36,225 nt of DNA from JBNLBS01 sp050303415 (GCA_050303415.1 JBNLBS010000023.1:1-36225), one strand, 5' to 3'. Shown: positions 1-9,570, numbered from the stretch's first letter. Notes: generated by a model from the letters alone, not told the origin. Made by a program: numbers and translations.

Positions 1-1
1 T

Positions 2-70
2 GGTGATTTAAATTTATCAGATTCTTGCGATGCCTTTTTATCTAGTCAAAGTGTTGCACTTGGAACTTGA
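2..70 (+). pseudogene. C-terminal end of a probable transposase, cut by the window edge
   Basis: An open frame enters from the left edge and stops at TGA 68-70, giving a 22-residue tail that ends in SVALGT. The stop codon lies inside a 25-bp sequence (53-77) that is repeated just downstream. An ORF that ends within the terminal repeat is typical of some compact insertion sequences, for example IS30-like elements. I therefore infer that this is the right end of an IS whose body lies outside the window. Whether the missing part is intact cannot be judged. The family assignment is weak. Confidence 0.4.
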
Positions 71-111
71 ATTCACCACAAAGACCGTTGCACTTGGAAC
101 TTGAATTCACC
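53..111. repeat. Two direct copies of a 25-bp IS-end-like sequence
   Basis: The 25 bases at 53-77 recur without a mismatch at 87-111, so the period is 34 bp with a 9-bp spacer. The first copy contains the stop of the transposase-like frame at 2-70. Seen directly: a perfect duplicated repeat. Inferred: one copy is the terminal repeat of the left-hand IS, and the other is a leftover end from a second insertion or from a slippage or recombination event. Confidence 0.55.
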
Positions 112-207
112 GATCACTCCATCAAGCCAAATCGAGCCGCTGGTCTATACCTTCCCATTTCAGGATCATAATACCTAAAGTAGTTATCATGTCATCTTGT
201 TTCTTGG

Positions 208-354
208 TTAAAAACTGCCCGGAAAACTGCAGATAATTTTCATAATGTTACCCATCTCCATCAGGGGCTTGATTAACTTCTGATTTACCAAATGGTTTAT
301 CCGGGCATAAACACGCTCGAGATTAAGTATTATTGACAGAATATTGACTCTAGA
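208..354 (-). pseudogene. Possible coding relic, unidentified
   Basis: The minus strand is open for 48 codons with a protein-like composition, including the stretch LERVYARINHLVNQKLIKPL, and ends at TAA 210-208. There is no convincing start; a TAG lies upstream at 357-355. It overlaps the plus-strand promoter proposed at 333-361, so the two readings compete. It lies beside IS debris, and a broken transposase or accessory gene is possible, but I do not recognise the family. Confidence 0.2.
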
Positions 355-361
355 CTAACAT
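333..361 (+). promoter_or_regulatory. Sigma-70 type promoter of the small membrane protein gene
   Basis: A perfect -35 box TTGACA lies at 333-338. A 17-base spacer follows, then TAACAT at 356-361 as the -10 box (4 of 6 matches). The start codon at 400 follows at a suitable distance, with a GGGGA ribosome site at 389-393. Confidence 0.5.
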
Positions 362-399
362 TTTAAATGAGTTTTTTATAACCAAAACGGGGAATTACA

Positions 400-588
400 A
401 TGGGATTTATTTTTAACGTTTCAAGTAACAATCGCACTTGGTATATGATTGGAGCCGTCCTTTTAACTTTGATTGGAATCGGTGTTGCTATTGGTGGGTT
501 TTCTGGATGAGGGACAGGGCTGGGGGTTACTGGTGTTGTGGTCGCTATTGTTGGTTTAATTTTCTTTCTTGACGCTTTGAGCTCCTAA
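400..588 (+). pseudogene. Small two-helix membrane protein gene interrupted by TGA
   Basis: ATG 400 is preceded by a good ribosome site (GGGGA) and promoter. The frame runs 36 codons to TGA 508-510, then stays open for 25 more codons to TAA 586-588. Read through, it gives a 62-residue protein with two hydrophobic segments: roughly residues 15-34 (MIGAVLLTLIGIGVAIGGF) and 41-58 (LGVTGVVVAIVGLIFFLD). The break falls in a Gly-rich turn (GFSG-TGA-GTGLG), where a Trp codon TGG would differ by one base. The simplest reading is a recent nonsense mutation. A truncated one-helix product of 36 residues could still be made. Family not recognised. Confidence 0.55.
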
Positions 589-1490
589 TTCAATTTTTAT
601 AGTTTAATCGATTACCTCTACATAGTCCGGGTTAGGTACAAATTATTTCATATTAAAGGTATATCAAGGGGAGGAGGCTCGATTGATTAATATTTATCTC
701 TATCATATTGATTTTATAATATTTATTATCAATCGAGCCCGGCCTCTTTGATTACCTTTTTTCCGATTTGACGTCAGTTATATGATCGTCAGTCGGACGG
801 TAAAAGCCTTGGAACAAAAACAATAAAATATCCAATGCAAGACCTAACCTTAGATTCTTTGTTCAATATCACCTTTAAAGGCTTTGAAGGTTCGAGCTGA
901 TTCGTTACCCCTTTCCGATAAAATATATTCTTGTGCTCTCGTTCTCTGCACGATTTAGATCGCGACCGAGCAAAGCCTTCCGCTCATACGGATAACACGC
1001 TCAAAACGCCAATATACACGTCAAAAATTAGCAGAGAAAGGGTTATAAGCTTTAGGAAGCTGAATACTTCAAACATTTAACCTTAGATACAGCTTGAACT
1101 TGGTTTTAACTTTTAAAACCAACAAAATCATTAGCAGTTATTAACGGCTGAAAGAACCAGCCAATAATAGAACTTCGTCTAAACCTGGCTGAGATTCTGA
1201 TTACTTTTAACCAGCAAAAAAACACAGAACTGTAATTTTAAGCAACGCATAAACTATTAATTCCGCCAACGTTCAACATCGGTAGCAGACATAACGGATT
1301 AGTTATCCAATACTGCATGTTCTTATAGGTTTATTTTCAATATGTTAGAAATACAACCAACGATAATAGCATGAACAATGTCTCCTTTAACAACGGTTAG
1401 TCCATTATTTCCACACATTTCATAGTATAATTACTTATATTCACTTCGCTCTGTGGCGCTCAGATATACATTAGTAGGCTCAACTTGAAT
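589..1490. other. Gene-poor stretch before the GGDEF-EAL gene
   Basis: About 900 bases without a convincing gene. It contains the long hairpin at 671-746. A short minus-strand frame at 951-850 (33 codons from GTG, including LSERGNESARTFKAFKGD) looks protein-like, but I do not recognise it and it may be a gene fragment. I saw no clear promoter for the downstream gene. Confidence 0.4.
671..746. repeat. Long imperfect inverted repeat (hairpin)
   Basis: The 12-base arm GGCTCGATTGAT (676-687) pairs perfectly with ATCAATCGAGCC (728-739). Beyond a small internal loop, GAGG (671-674) pairs with CCTC (743-746). The 40-base apical loop is very AT-rich. A T-run follows at about 757-763. It could be a terminator for the small gene upstream, or a small mobile palindromic element. 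Confidence 0.5.
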
Positions 1491-4400
1491 ATGGCGTTAA
1501 AAAAACTTTCCAATAGCAGTCAAACTAATGAAGCTGTCTTTTTAGTCGATTTAGATCACCTCAATATACTTTACCTTAACGCCTCCGCTCGCCAACAACT
1601 TGGTTACCCGTGTGACGCTGATTTAAGCCTGCGTTTGCCGGATATAATCCCCGACTGTATTTTACTGTCCGACCGAATAAAGCAATCTAAATCCGAACCA
1701 GCTCTCACACTGAAAACCCGGCTTCTGGGTAAAAACGGCCAGCCTATCCCTATAGAACTTCATTTCGAAACGTTCGCTTTAAAAGAAAACTTCCTAGGCA
1801 TCGCGATTGCTCGCCCGTCGACCGAATACTCAGGCTCGTCGACAGAAAGAATTCTGTATAGACAGGTTTTGGAAGAGTCGGCGGACTTTTTCAGTTGCTT
1901 TAATATGCAGGGTCAGTTGCTTTACCATAATCTCTGTGCCACACGCATGTTGGGATTTCCGGATGAAACAGCATTGTCTGACGCAAGCATCGCAACCATT
2001 TACCCAAAATGGATGGTTAACCAATGGACTGAAGTTATTATCCCGGCATTACTCAAGCATAACCACTGGCGTGGCGATGCAGCCCTGTTACATCGGGATG
2101 GTCATGAAATTCCCGTTTTTCAGACGCTGGTGTTACATCGCAATACTCATAGCGAGCCGGCCTATATTTCGGTTACCTTATCCGCTTTGGCCGACCGTAA
2201 GGAAAAAGAAGAACAACTGGATTTATTTGCATATGTATTTAATCATGTCAATGAGGCAATTTTCTTAGTCGACGAACACGCCAGGTTCGTTCAAGTCAAC
2301 GACAAAGCCTGTAATAGTCTTGGGTACACTCGCGATGAATTATTAACGATGAGGGTATTCGACATAGACCCTGACTTTAAACCCGTGGACTGGCAGCAGC
2401 AGAAAGTCGACCCCGGCGAACACCGCTGGACAGCTATCGTAGAGACCCGTCACCGGAGCAAGCAAGGTCGCACGTTTCCGGTGGAAGTTAATGCCAGTTT
2501 CATCTGCTATCGAGGACACAACTACAGCCTGGCGATCGTACGCGATATTTCGGAAAGGAAAAGCGCGCAGGAGAAGTTAAATTTATTAAGTTATGCTCTT
2601 AATCATGTCAAAGAAGCCGCCTGGTTAATCGACGAACAGGCCAGATTTCATTATTGCAACGCTGAAGCTTGTCATTCGCTGGGTTACACACAGTGTGAAA
2701 TGCTCAACTTATCGGTTCCTGATATCGATCCCTGTTATCAATGGGAAGTCTGGCCTAACCAATGGCTGGTTATTAAAACAGAAGGCTCATTGACCTTCGA
2801 AAGTCTACACAAGCCCAAATCGGGTGACGAGTTTCCGGTCGAAATTAATGCCAATTATTTTGAATATAACGGCCAAAGCTTCATTTTGGCACTGGTGCGT
2901 AATATTACCGAACGCATACAGCACCAACAGGCATTACAACATAGCGAATCGTGGTTAAACGCTGCCCAGCGTATTACTCATATTGGCAGCTGGGAGGTGG
3001 ACTTTTCCAGCGGTATTTTAAGCTGGACCGATGAAACATTTCGTATATGGGAAATTTCCCCCTCTGAGTTCGGCGCTTCCGTCGAGGCATTTCTAAACAC
3101 AGTGCATCCCGAAGACCGCGACAAAGTAGCTAAAGCCTATAACGCTGCGGTTGCAAATAAAACACTGTACCAAATCGAACATCGACTGTTGTTTCCTGAT
3201 GGGCGTATCAAATTTATTGCCGAACGTGGTGAGCCGGTGTGCGATGAAGCCGGCAATATCACAAGCTTTGTCGGCACAGCAATGGATATTACCGAGCGCC
3301 ACTACAGAGATGAAACCTTAAAGTTCGTCGCCCAGCAAGGTTGGAAACATCATCACACCTCATTTCTGGTGGCGTTATGCGAATATTTGGCGCAACTGTT
3401 TCAGGTCCGCTATGTCATCATCGACAAACTGATGCCAAGCATCGAATCGGCTGAAACAATTGTATTGTATGCAAACGGTAATCTGTTACCCAATATTCAG
3501 TACATGCTGAAAAATACGCCCTGTGCCGAAGTGGTAAACGGCAGATTTTGCTGTTATCCGGAAAAGGTGCAGCAAAATTTCCCCGAAGACCATTTATTGA
3601 CCGAGATGGGGGCAGAAAGCTATGCCGGCCTGCCATTATGGAATACCGCCGGGCAAGTGATAGGCTTAATCGGGGTCATTGATACCAAACCGTTTTCCAA
3701 TACAGCGCTTATTTCTTCTATATTACAATTGGTGACTAGCAGTGTTGCCGCTGAGATTGAGCGTCAACAAGCAGAACAGGTGCTGGCTGCACGTGAAAGA
3801 GAGTTCCGGATTTTGGTGGAAACAGCACCTGCACCGATTTTCCGTTATGACCGGGACTGCCGGCGCATTTATCTTAACCCGGCGGTTGAAAAAATGACCG
3901 ATAAGCCGGCGTCAGATTTATTACAAAGAAAACCGTCAGACGGCTCTATTCTCTGTAAGTCGGAAGGCAAGAAGTTGGAACGTGCGCTACGGCAAGTTAT
4001 AGAAACCGGTCAAACCTATGAAGGCGAACTCGAATGTGTTTTCGCCAACGGCGAAACACATTATTTTCATAATCGTTATGCTCCCGAACTGGATGAAAAT
4101 AACCAGGTGTTGAGCGTGATCCTGGTATCGTACGATATTACCGAAAGAAAAAGAATGGAGACTGCTATTCTGCAACGCGAACAAGAATTTCGCGCGTTGG
4201 TGGAAAACTTACCGACGGTGGTGTTGCGTTATGACCGGAATTTGAACTACGTTTACGGGAACACCAGCTATCTACAACTCATCGGCAGCACCGAAGCCGA
4301 ACTTCGCAACCGAACCATCGAACAAAACTGGTTGGCAAGCAATATATCGGCTGAAGAGTATAGGAATATTTTACGTAATGTACTGTGCAGCGGTGAAAAA

Positions 4401-6356
4401 CAGGAAGTCACCTTGGAATGGAAAGACAAAAAAGGGAACTGGGTGTGCTACATGGTAAAAATTGTGCCTGAATACACCTTCGAAGGCCAAATTCAAACCG
4501 TTCTAGCACTGGGATTCGATTTCAGCGAACGCTATCGACAGCAATTAGTAGAAAACAATCGACAACGTGTCTTTGAAAAAATGGCTCGGAACAATAATCT
4601 GGAAACGATTTTGGAGCAGGTGGCGCTATATGTTGAATCAGTGAAGCAAGGCGGATATTGCGCCATTTTATTATTTGACGAAGATAGCCACAGATTGCAG
4701 CTGGCTGTCGCACCCTCATTTCCCCGCTCATACTGCGGAAAAAAACAATCGGTTCACTTACGCGATAAAGAAGGTCTGTGTCAGGGGTGGGCAGCATCGG
4801 CACGGGATAAAAGACGGGTAATTATTCAAAATCTGAATAACCGGAGCTGTGCTGATCTCTGCGAGCCGTTTATTCGGGAAATCGGTGCCGGCGCCTGTTG
4901 GTCCGAACCGATCATCTCCTCCGCCAATCAGTTATTGGGTGTTGTCACGCTTTATCTTGAACAATCGGGAGAACCGGATGACGCCGACCTCGGGCATTTA
5001 CTTAAAGCGGCGAGATTAAGCGCCATTGCCATCGAAAGGAATCGTATCGAACAACGCCTAATGCATCAGGCCAGTTACGATGCATTAACCGAATTACCCA
5101 ATCGACATATGTTCTACAATCGTCTGGAGGAGGAAATCAATAAGTCCAATCGTAATAAACATGCGGTGGCGCTCTTATTTATTGACCTGGATCGATTTAA
5201 AGATGTAAACGATACCTTAGGGCATGCATTAGGGGACGCTCTTCTAATCAACGCCTCCCAACGGATTCGAGAATGTGTCGGACAATCGGATATGGTGGCT
5301 CGGCTGGGCGGGGACGAATTCGTTATCATCACCCCCGTCATCAATAGTGTTTCTTCGTCGGAATGCATCGTCGAAGCCATTCTGAACCGCATGGCAGAAC
5401 CCTTTAGTATTCAAGAATATCGTATTTACGTTTCAGCCAGTATCGGCATCGCCATTTATCCGCAGGATGCCGACACTGTTGAAGGCTTGGTCAGTTGCGC
5501 TGACCAGGCCATGTATGCGGCAAAAGAATCCGGCCGTAACAACTTCAGCTTTTTCACCCAAAGTATGCAGGCTTTGGCCCAACAACGCCTCTATTTGATC
5601 AACGCCTTAAGAGAAGCCATTAAAAAAGACCAATTGGAGGTGCATTATCAGCCCATTATCGAAGTCGCCAGCGGCAAAGCAATGAAAGCGGAAGCTTTGG
5701 TTCGTTGGCGTCACCCTAGCCTGGGTATGGTGTCACCGGCAGAATTTATTCCATTAGCGGAAGAGACCGACCTGATTCAGGAAATCGGCAACTGGATCTT
5801 TTCTCAAGCCGCCGACATGTCCAAACACTGGAATCAACAACTTGACGGTGAAGTACGGAAAATCAGCATCAACATGTCGCCCAGACAGCTGATCAAAGGT
5901 AGTGGGGATCAAATGACATTGGACTATTTACAAACAATAGACCTGAATTCCAAATATATCGTGATTGAAATTACCGAAGGTTTATTACTGGATAATAGCT
6001 CAACCGTCGTCCAAAAACTCGACAGATTGAAGCAGGCAGGTGTAGAACTCTCCCTGGATGATTTCGGAACCGGTTACTCGGCAATGGCTTATCTGAAAAA
6101 ATTTAATATTGATTATCTGAAAATAGACCGCTCGTTTATCCGTGAACTCGAAACCAACCCTGATGATCGAGCCATTACCGAAGCCATTATCGTTATGGCA
6201 CACCGATTAGGCCTTAAGGTCATCGCAGAAGGGGTTGAAACTGAAGAACAGTACTCGCTATTGAGTTCATTAAGTTGTGAATATATTCAAGGCTATTATT
6301 TTTCAAAGCCCATGCCGCCGGAAGCTTTTTTAACATATGTATTGGAAGGCGAATAA
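1491..6356 (+). CDS. Multi-PAS/GAF diguanylate cyclase/phosphodiesterase (GGDEF-EAL)
   Basis: A soluble protein of about 1621 residues; TTG 1485 is an alternative start two codons earlier. No transmembrane segment is visible, so it should act in the cytoplasm. Residues counted from 1485, domains in order: PAS at about 10-115, 120-235, 245-362, 366-480 and 487-605; GAF at about 608-760; PAS at about 768-885 and 892-1015; GAF at about 1020-1180; GGDEF at about 1190-1350; EAL at about 1365-1615. The cyclase signature RLGGDEF (about 1275) is intact. So are the EAL hallmarks EALVRW (about 1402), DDFGTGYS, KIDRSF and EGVET. The RxxD inhibitory site before GGDEF reads GQSD, so product feedback is probably lost. 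Both c-di-GMP synthesis and hydrolysis look possible. The net direction is presumably set by ligands, haem/flavin or redox signals at the PAS/GAF domains. The gene is monocistronic. Confidence 0.93.
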   Translation: MALKKLSNSSQTNEAVFLVDLDHLNILYLNASARQQLGYPCDADLSLRLPDIIPDCILLSDRIKQSKSEPALTLKTRLLGKNGQPIPIELHFETFALKENFLGIAIARPSTEYSGSSTERILYRQVLEESADFFSCFNMQGQLLYHNLCATRMLGFPDETALSDASIATIYPKWMVNQWTEVIIPALLKHNHWRGDAALLHRDGHEIPVFQTLVLHRNTHSEPAYISVTLSALADRKEKEEQLDLFAYVFNHVNEAIFLVDEHARFVQVNDKACNSLGYTRDELLTMRVFDIDPDFKPVDWQQQKVDPGEHRWTAIVETRHRSKQGRTFPVEVNASFICYRGHNYSLAIVRDISERKSAQEKLNLLSYALNHVKEAAWLIDEQARFHYCNAEACHSLGYTQCEMLNLSVPDIDPCYQWEVWPNQWLVIKTEGSLTFESLHKPKSGDEFPVEINANYFEYNGQSFILALVRNITERIQHQQALQHSESWLNAAQRITHIGSWEVDFSSGILSWTDETFRIWEISPSEFGASVEAFLNTVHPEDRDKVAKAYNAAVANKTLYQIEHRLLFPDGRIKFIAERGEPVCDEAGNITSFVGTAMDITERHYRDETLKFVAQQGWKHHHTSFLVALCEYLAQLFQVRYVIIDKLMPSIESAETIVLYANGNLLPNIQYMLKNTPCAEVVNGRFCCYPEKVQQNFPEDHLLTEMGAESYAGLPLWNTAGQVIGLIGVIDTKPFSNTALISSILQLVTSSVAAEIERQQAEQVLAAREREFRILVETAPAPIFRYDRDCRRIYLNPAVEKMTDKPASDLLQRKPSDGSILCKSEGKKLERALRQVIETGQTYEGELECVFANGETHYFHNRYAPELDENNQVLSVILVSYDITERKRMETAILQREQEFRALVENLPTVVLRYDRNLNYVYGNTSYLQLIGSTEAELRNRTIEQNWLASNISAEEYRNILRNVLCSGEKQEVTLEWKDKKGNWVCYMVKIVPEYTFEGQIQTVLALGFDFSERYRQQLVENNRQRVFEKMARNNNLETILEQVALYVESVKQGGYCAILLFDEDSHRLQLAVAPSFPRSYCGKKQSVHLRDKEGLCQGWAASARDKRRVIIQNLNNRSCADLCEPFIREIGAGACWSEPIISSANQLLGVVTLYLEQSGEPDDADLGHLLKAARLSAIAIERNRIEQRLMHQASYDALTELPNRHMFYNRLEEEINKSNRNKHAVALLFIDLDRFKDVNDTLGHALGDALLINASQRIRECVGQSDMVARLGGDEFVIITPVINSVSSSECIVEAILNRMAEPFSIQEYRIYVSASIGIAIYPQDADTVEGLVSCADQAMYAAKESGRNNFSFFTQSMQALAQQRLYLINALREAIKKDQLEVHYQPIIEVASGKAMKAEALVRWRHPSLGMVSPAEFIPLAEETDLIQEIGNWIFSQAADMSKHWNQQLDGEVRKISINMSPRQLIKGSGDQMTLDYLQTIDLNSKYIVIEITEGLLLDNSSTVVQKLDRLKQAGVELSLDDFGTGYSAMAYLKKFNIDYLKIDRSFIRELETNPDDRAITEAIIVMAHRLGLKVIAEGVETEEQYSLLSSLSCEYIQGYYFSKPMPPEAFLTYVLEGE

Positions 6357-6518
6357 CACTTGAAAATCTGTGCATATTCTTAATATATAACTGCAGGCTT
6401 TGCCGGTACGACTTTGACTGAGTAATTGTTCCTGAAAAATCGCTTAATTTTCTTTATTGTTGGATATCAATTAACCCATTTAACTTGTTTCAAATCATGC
6501 CCACGGAGAATTCACCCT

Positions 6519-6550
6519 TATGCAGGAATAAGATATTTTACGCCTGCATA
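6519..6550. terminator. Hairpin between convergent genes
   Basis: The 8-base arm TATGCAGG (6519-6526) pairs with CCTGCATA (6543-6550) around a 16-base AT-rich loop. It lies between the 3' ends of the GGDEF-EAL gene and icd, where a bidirectional terminator would be expected. Neither side has a strong T-run, so this is only moderate evidence. Confidence 0.35.
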
Positions 6551-6563
6551 CGTTTAGGTTTCA

Positions 6564-8786
6564 TTAGATATTATCTATGATAGCATTCAGCGTAGCGCTG
6601 GGCCGCATTGTCTGAGTTACTTGAGTGGTATCAGGATGGTAGTAGCCGCTGATATCGACCTTATTACCTTGTACACTGTTAAGCTCAGCGATGATTTGTT
6701 GCTCATTGGCCTTCATTTTTTCAGCAACCGGTTTGAATAAGGCTTGCAACGCTGCATCGTCATTTTGTTCAGCCAGGGCTTGTGCCCAATATAGTGCCAG
6801 ATAAAAATGGCTGCCGCGATTGTCCAGTTCACCTACTTTGCGGGACGGTGATTTGTTGTTGTTTAAATACTGGCTGTTGGCCTGGTTCAAAGCAGACGCC
6901 ATTATATTGGCCTGTGCGTTACCGGTTTTTTGCGCCAAATCCTCCAGCGATACGGCCAAGGCCAGGAATTCCCCCAAAGAGTCCCAACGCAAATGGTTTT
7001 CGGATAACAGTTGTTGAACATGTTTGGGTGCTGAGCCACCTGCGCCGGTTTCAAATAAACTGCCACCGCACAGCAAGGGAACAATGGAAAGCATTTTTGC
7101 GCTGGTACCCAGTTCCAGAATTGGGAACAGGTCTGTCAAATAATCCCTTAAAACATTTCCGGTCACTGAAATGGTGTTTTTACCTTCTTTGACCCGTTCC
7201 AGTGTGAAATGAGTCGCTTCCACCGGCGCCATGATTTTAATTTCTAAACCGCTGCTATCATGATGCGGCAGGTAAGCCTCTACTTTTTTGATTAAATTGG
7301 CATCATGGGCACGGTTTTGGTCCAGCCAAAAAACCGCCGGTTGTTCGGTTAATCTGGCACGGGTAACGGCAAGTTTAACCCAGTCTTGTATCGGCAGGTC
7401 TTTGGTTTGGCACATACGCCAGATATCGCCTTGTTCTACTTGATGCTGTAATAAAATATTTCCGGCCTCATCAGTCACCTTGACCACACCGTCCGACGGG
7501 ATTTCAAAGGTTTTATCGTGAGAACCGTATTCTTCAGCTTTTTGCGCCATCAAACCGACATTGCTGACATTACCCATGGTGGTCACATCAAAAGCGCCAT
7601 GTTGTTTACAAAAATCGATGACAGCCTGATAAACCCCGCCATAACAACGATCCGGGATCAATGCTTTGGTGTCATGCAGTGCGCCATCCGGCCCCCACAT
7701 TTTGCCGGAAGTCCGCAATGCGGCCGGCATGGAGGCATCAATAATAATGTCGCTGGGAACATGCAGGTTGGTAATGCCTTTATCCGAGTCCACCATCGCC
7801 AGTTTCGGGCGAGTCTGATAAACGGCTTGCAGGTCGGCTTCTATGGCTTGACGTTCGGCATCGGGCAGGGTTGCTATTTTCGTATAAACATCGCCCAGGC
7901 CGTTACAGGTATCTACACCAAGCCGGTCAAAGGTGTCAGCGTATTTTGCAAATACATCTTTAAAATAGACCTTAACGGCATGGCCGAAGATAATCGGGTC
8001 GGAAATCTTCATCATCGTCGCTTTCATGTGCAACGATAATAAGATATCTTCGGCTAAAGCATCTTGCATGGCTTGTTCGAAAAAGGCGCATAACGCTTTG
8101 CGGCTCATAAATGTCGCATCTATGACTTCGCCGGCTAACACGGGTGTTTGCTGTTTTAGTACTTGAGTGTCGCCATCAGCTTTATGCAAAGTAATGCTGA
8201 CATTTCCTGCCTGTTCGATGATTGCCGATTGCTCATTGGCGTAAAAATCATCACCCGACATGGAGGCAACATGCGTTTTAGAATCGGCTTGCCATTCACC
8301 CATCGAATGCGGATGTTTTTGTGCGTATTCTTTTACCGCGTTAGCTACTCTACGGTCGGAGTTGCCTTCACGCAGAACCGGATTAACCGCACTGCCTAAC
8401 ACTCTAGCGTACCGGGCTTTGATTTGTTTCGCTTCATCGGTACTGGCTTCTTCCGGGTAATCCGGTATGTGAAAGCCTTGCTGTTGCAGCTCTGCAATCG
8501 CGGCCTTAAGTTGAGGCACAGAGGCACTGATGTTAGGTAGCTTTATAATGTTTGCTTCCGGCGTTTTAGCTAATTCGCCTAACTCGGCTAAATCATCCGC
8601 TTGTTTTTGTTCCTCAGTCAGCCGCTCCGGAAAATTGGCAATAATACGGCCGGATAAGGAAATGTCGCGTGTTTCCACCTCAATCCCGGCCGTTTTAGTA
8701 TAAGCTTGAATGATAGGCAGTAAGGAATAAGTAGCTAAAGAGGGTGCTTCGTCAGTTTTGGTGTAAATAATTTTAGAGTTTGGCAT
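6564..8786 (-). CDS. icd: Monomeric NADP-dependent isocitrate dehydrogenase
   Basis: The 740-residue protein matches the usual length of monomeric (about 80 kDa) isocitrate dehydrogenase, which oxidatively decarboxylates isocitrate to 2-oxoglutarate with NADP+ in the TCA cycle. It is unrelated in fold organisation to the dimeric Icd. Visible family signatures include the N-terminal KIIYTKTDEAPSLATYS, NLHVPSDIIIDASMPA in the middle, and the Gly-rich CGGSLFETGAGGSAPKHVQQ near residue 565. The start ATG (8786-8784) is followed at once by the conserved N-terminus. The gene is transcribed alone. Its first 60 codons and about 80 bases of leader are duplicated, in decayed form, at about 15175-15450. 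Confidence 0.97.
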   Translation of the reverse strand: MPNSKIIYTKTDEAPSLATYSLLPIIQAYTKTAGIEVETRDISLSGRIIANFPERLTEEQKQADDLAELGELAKTPEANIIKLPNISASVPQLKAAIAELQQQGFHIPDYPEEASTDEAKQIKARYARVLGSAVNPVLREGNSDRRVANAVKEYAQKHPHSMGEWQADSKTHVASMSGDDFYANEQSAIIEQAGNVSITLHKADGDTQVLKQQTPVLAGEVIDATFMSRKALCAFFEQAMQDALAEDILLSLHMKATMMKISDPIIFGHAVKVYFKDVFAKYADTFDRLGVDTCNGLGDVYTKIATLPDAERQAIEADLQAVYQTRPKLAMVDSDKGITNLHVPSDIIIDASMPAALRTSGKMWGPDGALHDTKALIPDRCYGGVYQAVIDFCKQHGAFDVTTMGNVSNVGLMAQKAEEYGSHDKTFEIPSDGVVKVTDEAGNILLQHQVEQGDIWRMCQTKDLPIQDWVKLAVTRARLTEQPAVFWLDQNRAHDANLIKKVEAYLPHHDSSGLEIKIMAPVEATHFTLERVKEGKNTISVTGNVLRDYLTDLFPILELGTSAKMLSIVPLLCGGSLFETGAGGSAPKHVQQLLSENHLRWDSLGEFLALAVSLEDLAQKTGNAQANIMASALNQANSQYLNNNKSPSRKVGELDNRGSHFYLALYWAQALAEQNDDAALQALFKPVAEKMKANEQQIIAELNSVQGNKVDISGYYHPDTTQVTQTMRPSATLNAIIDNI

Positions 8787-9066
8787 AGCATGACTACTGT
8801 AGTTGTTAGGCTTACTGACATTCTAATTCAATGGCAAACCGGATTGAAGGATAGTTATTTAAAAAATTAGTTAATTTAAAAAAAACAAAGGTTTATTGTA
8901 TTTATTAATATTATGTGAATTTCTCAGAATACTTGAAAAACTATCTTTTGTGAATCAAGGGAAACTGGGCATAATGAAGAAATTAAAATAATGACTGAGT
9001 GGCTGGATTGAACTTTGATTTATGGTTTTTCTACAGGCTTGTTATATGCAACAAGGGATATGAGTA
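8787..9066. promoter_or_regulatory. Divergent intergenic region upstream of icd and the orphan gene
   Basis: The first roughly 85 bases upstream of icd (8787-8870) are strongly similar to 15350-15450, so the icd leader was copied along with the gene. The rest is AT-rich. The orphan gene at 9067 has an AAGGGAT ribosome site at about 9053-9059. I saw no clear -35/-10 pair to assign. Confidence 0.35.
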
Positions 9067-9570
9067 ATGTGTCGATTTGTATCGGTGGCAGTAGAGGATT
9101 CAGAAGAAGCAAAAAAGATTTTTGCTGGTTATTCTGTCTGGAAAAATGAAAATAAATCCTTCAAATCTGAAGTTCCATTGCATTTTGAAACGTTTTGGCT
9201 GACTGACGGACATTGTTCATGCGATTTGTATTTTGATTCTTATAATCCAGAAGAAGAAGCTAAAAAATTAAGAAAGAAATTTTCTAAAGCAAAATATAAG
9301 AAAAAAGGCTGGTCTCAGGAGAGGATAGAGCGGGAAATAGAGCATATCTTGAGCAAGCCGCAAGAAGAAGGCGGCTTAAGCAAACTACTTTTTTCCTGTA
9401 TACAAAGTTATACCAAAAAGGTTGGGAGTTGTTATTTTCATGTTGGCTGGTATAGCGGGGATCAAAACAAACAAGGTTTAACTATCGTTGAACGTGCCAA
9501 GGTTTCAATTAGCACAGGCGTCTTCAATTCAAACGCAATCGTTGAGAACTGTTTGTATGAGTTTACGTGA
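9067..9570 (+). CDS. Hypothetical protein
   Basis: A 167-residue soluble protein, not recognised. No signal peptide or membrane helix is visible. The middle (about residues 60-105) is highly charged and Lys/Glu-rich, probably helical or coiled. Cysteines cluster in the first half (WLTDGHCSCDLYFDSY), and a Cys/aromatic-rich part follows near residues 118-138 (LFSCIQSYTK, SCYFHVGWYSG). The start ATG follows AAGGGAT at a proper distance. It is divergent from icd and convergent with the protease gene, so it is probably a single-gene unit. Codon usage is AT-rich like its surroundings. Confidence 0.7.
   Translation: MCRFVSVAVEDSEEAKKIFAGYSVWKNENKSFKSEVPLHFETFWLTDGHCSCDLYFDSYNPEEEAKKLRKKFSKAKYKKKGWSQERIEREIEHILSKPQEEGGLSKLLFSCIQSYTKKVGSCYFHVGWYSGDQNKQGLTIVERAKVSISTGVFNSNAIVENCLYEFT

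Noticed and set aside
53..111. CRISPR array
   Set aside because: Only two repeat copies with a 9-base spacer and no cas genes; IS ends explain it better.
508..510. TGA as selenocysteine codon
   Set aside because: No SECIS-like hairpin directly follows and the protein shows no selenoprotein feature; a Trp-to-stop change is simpler.
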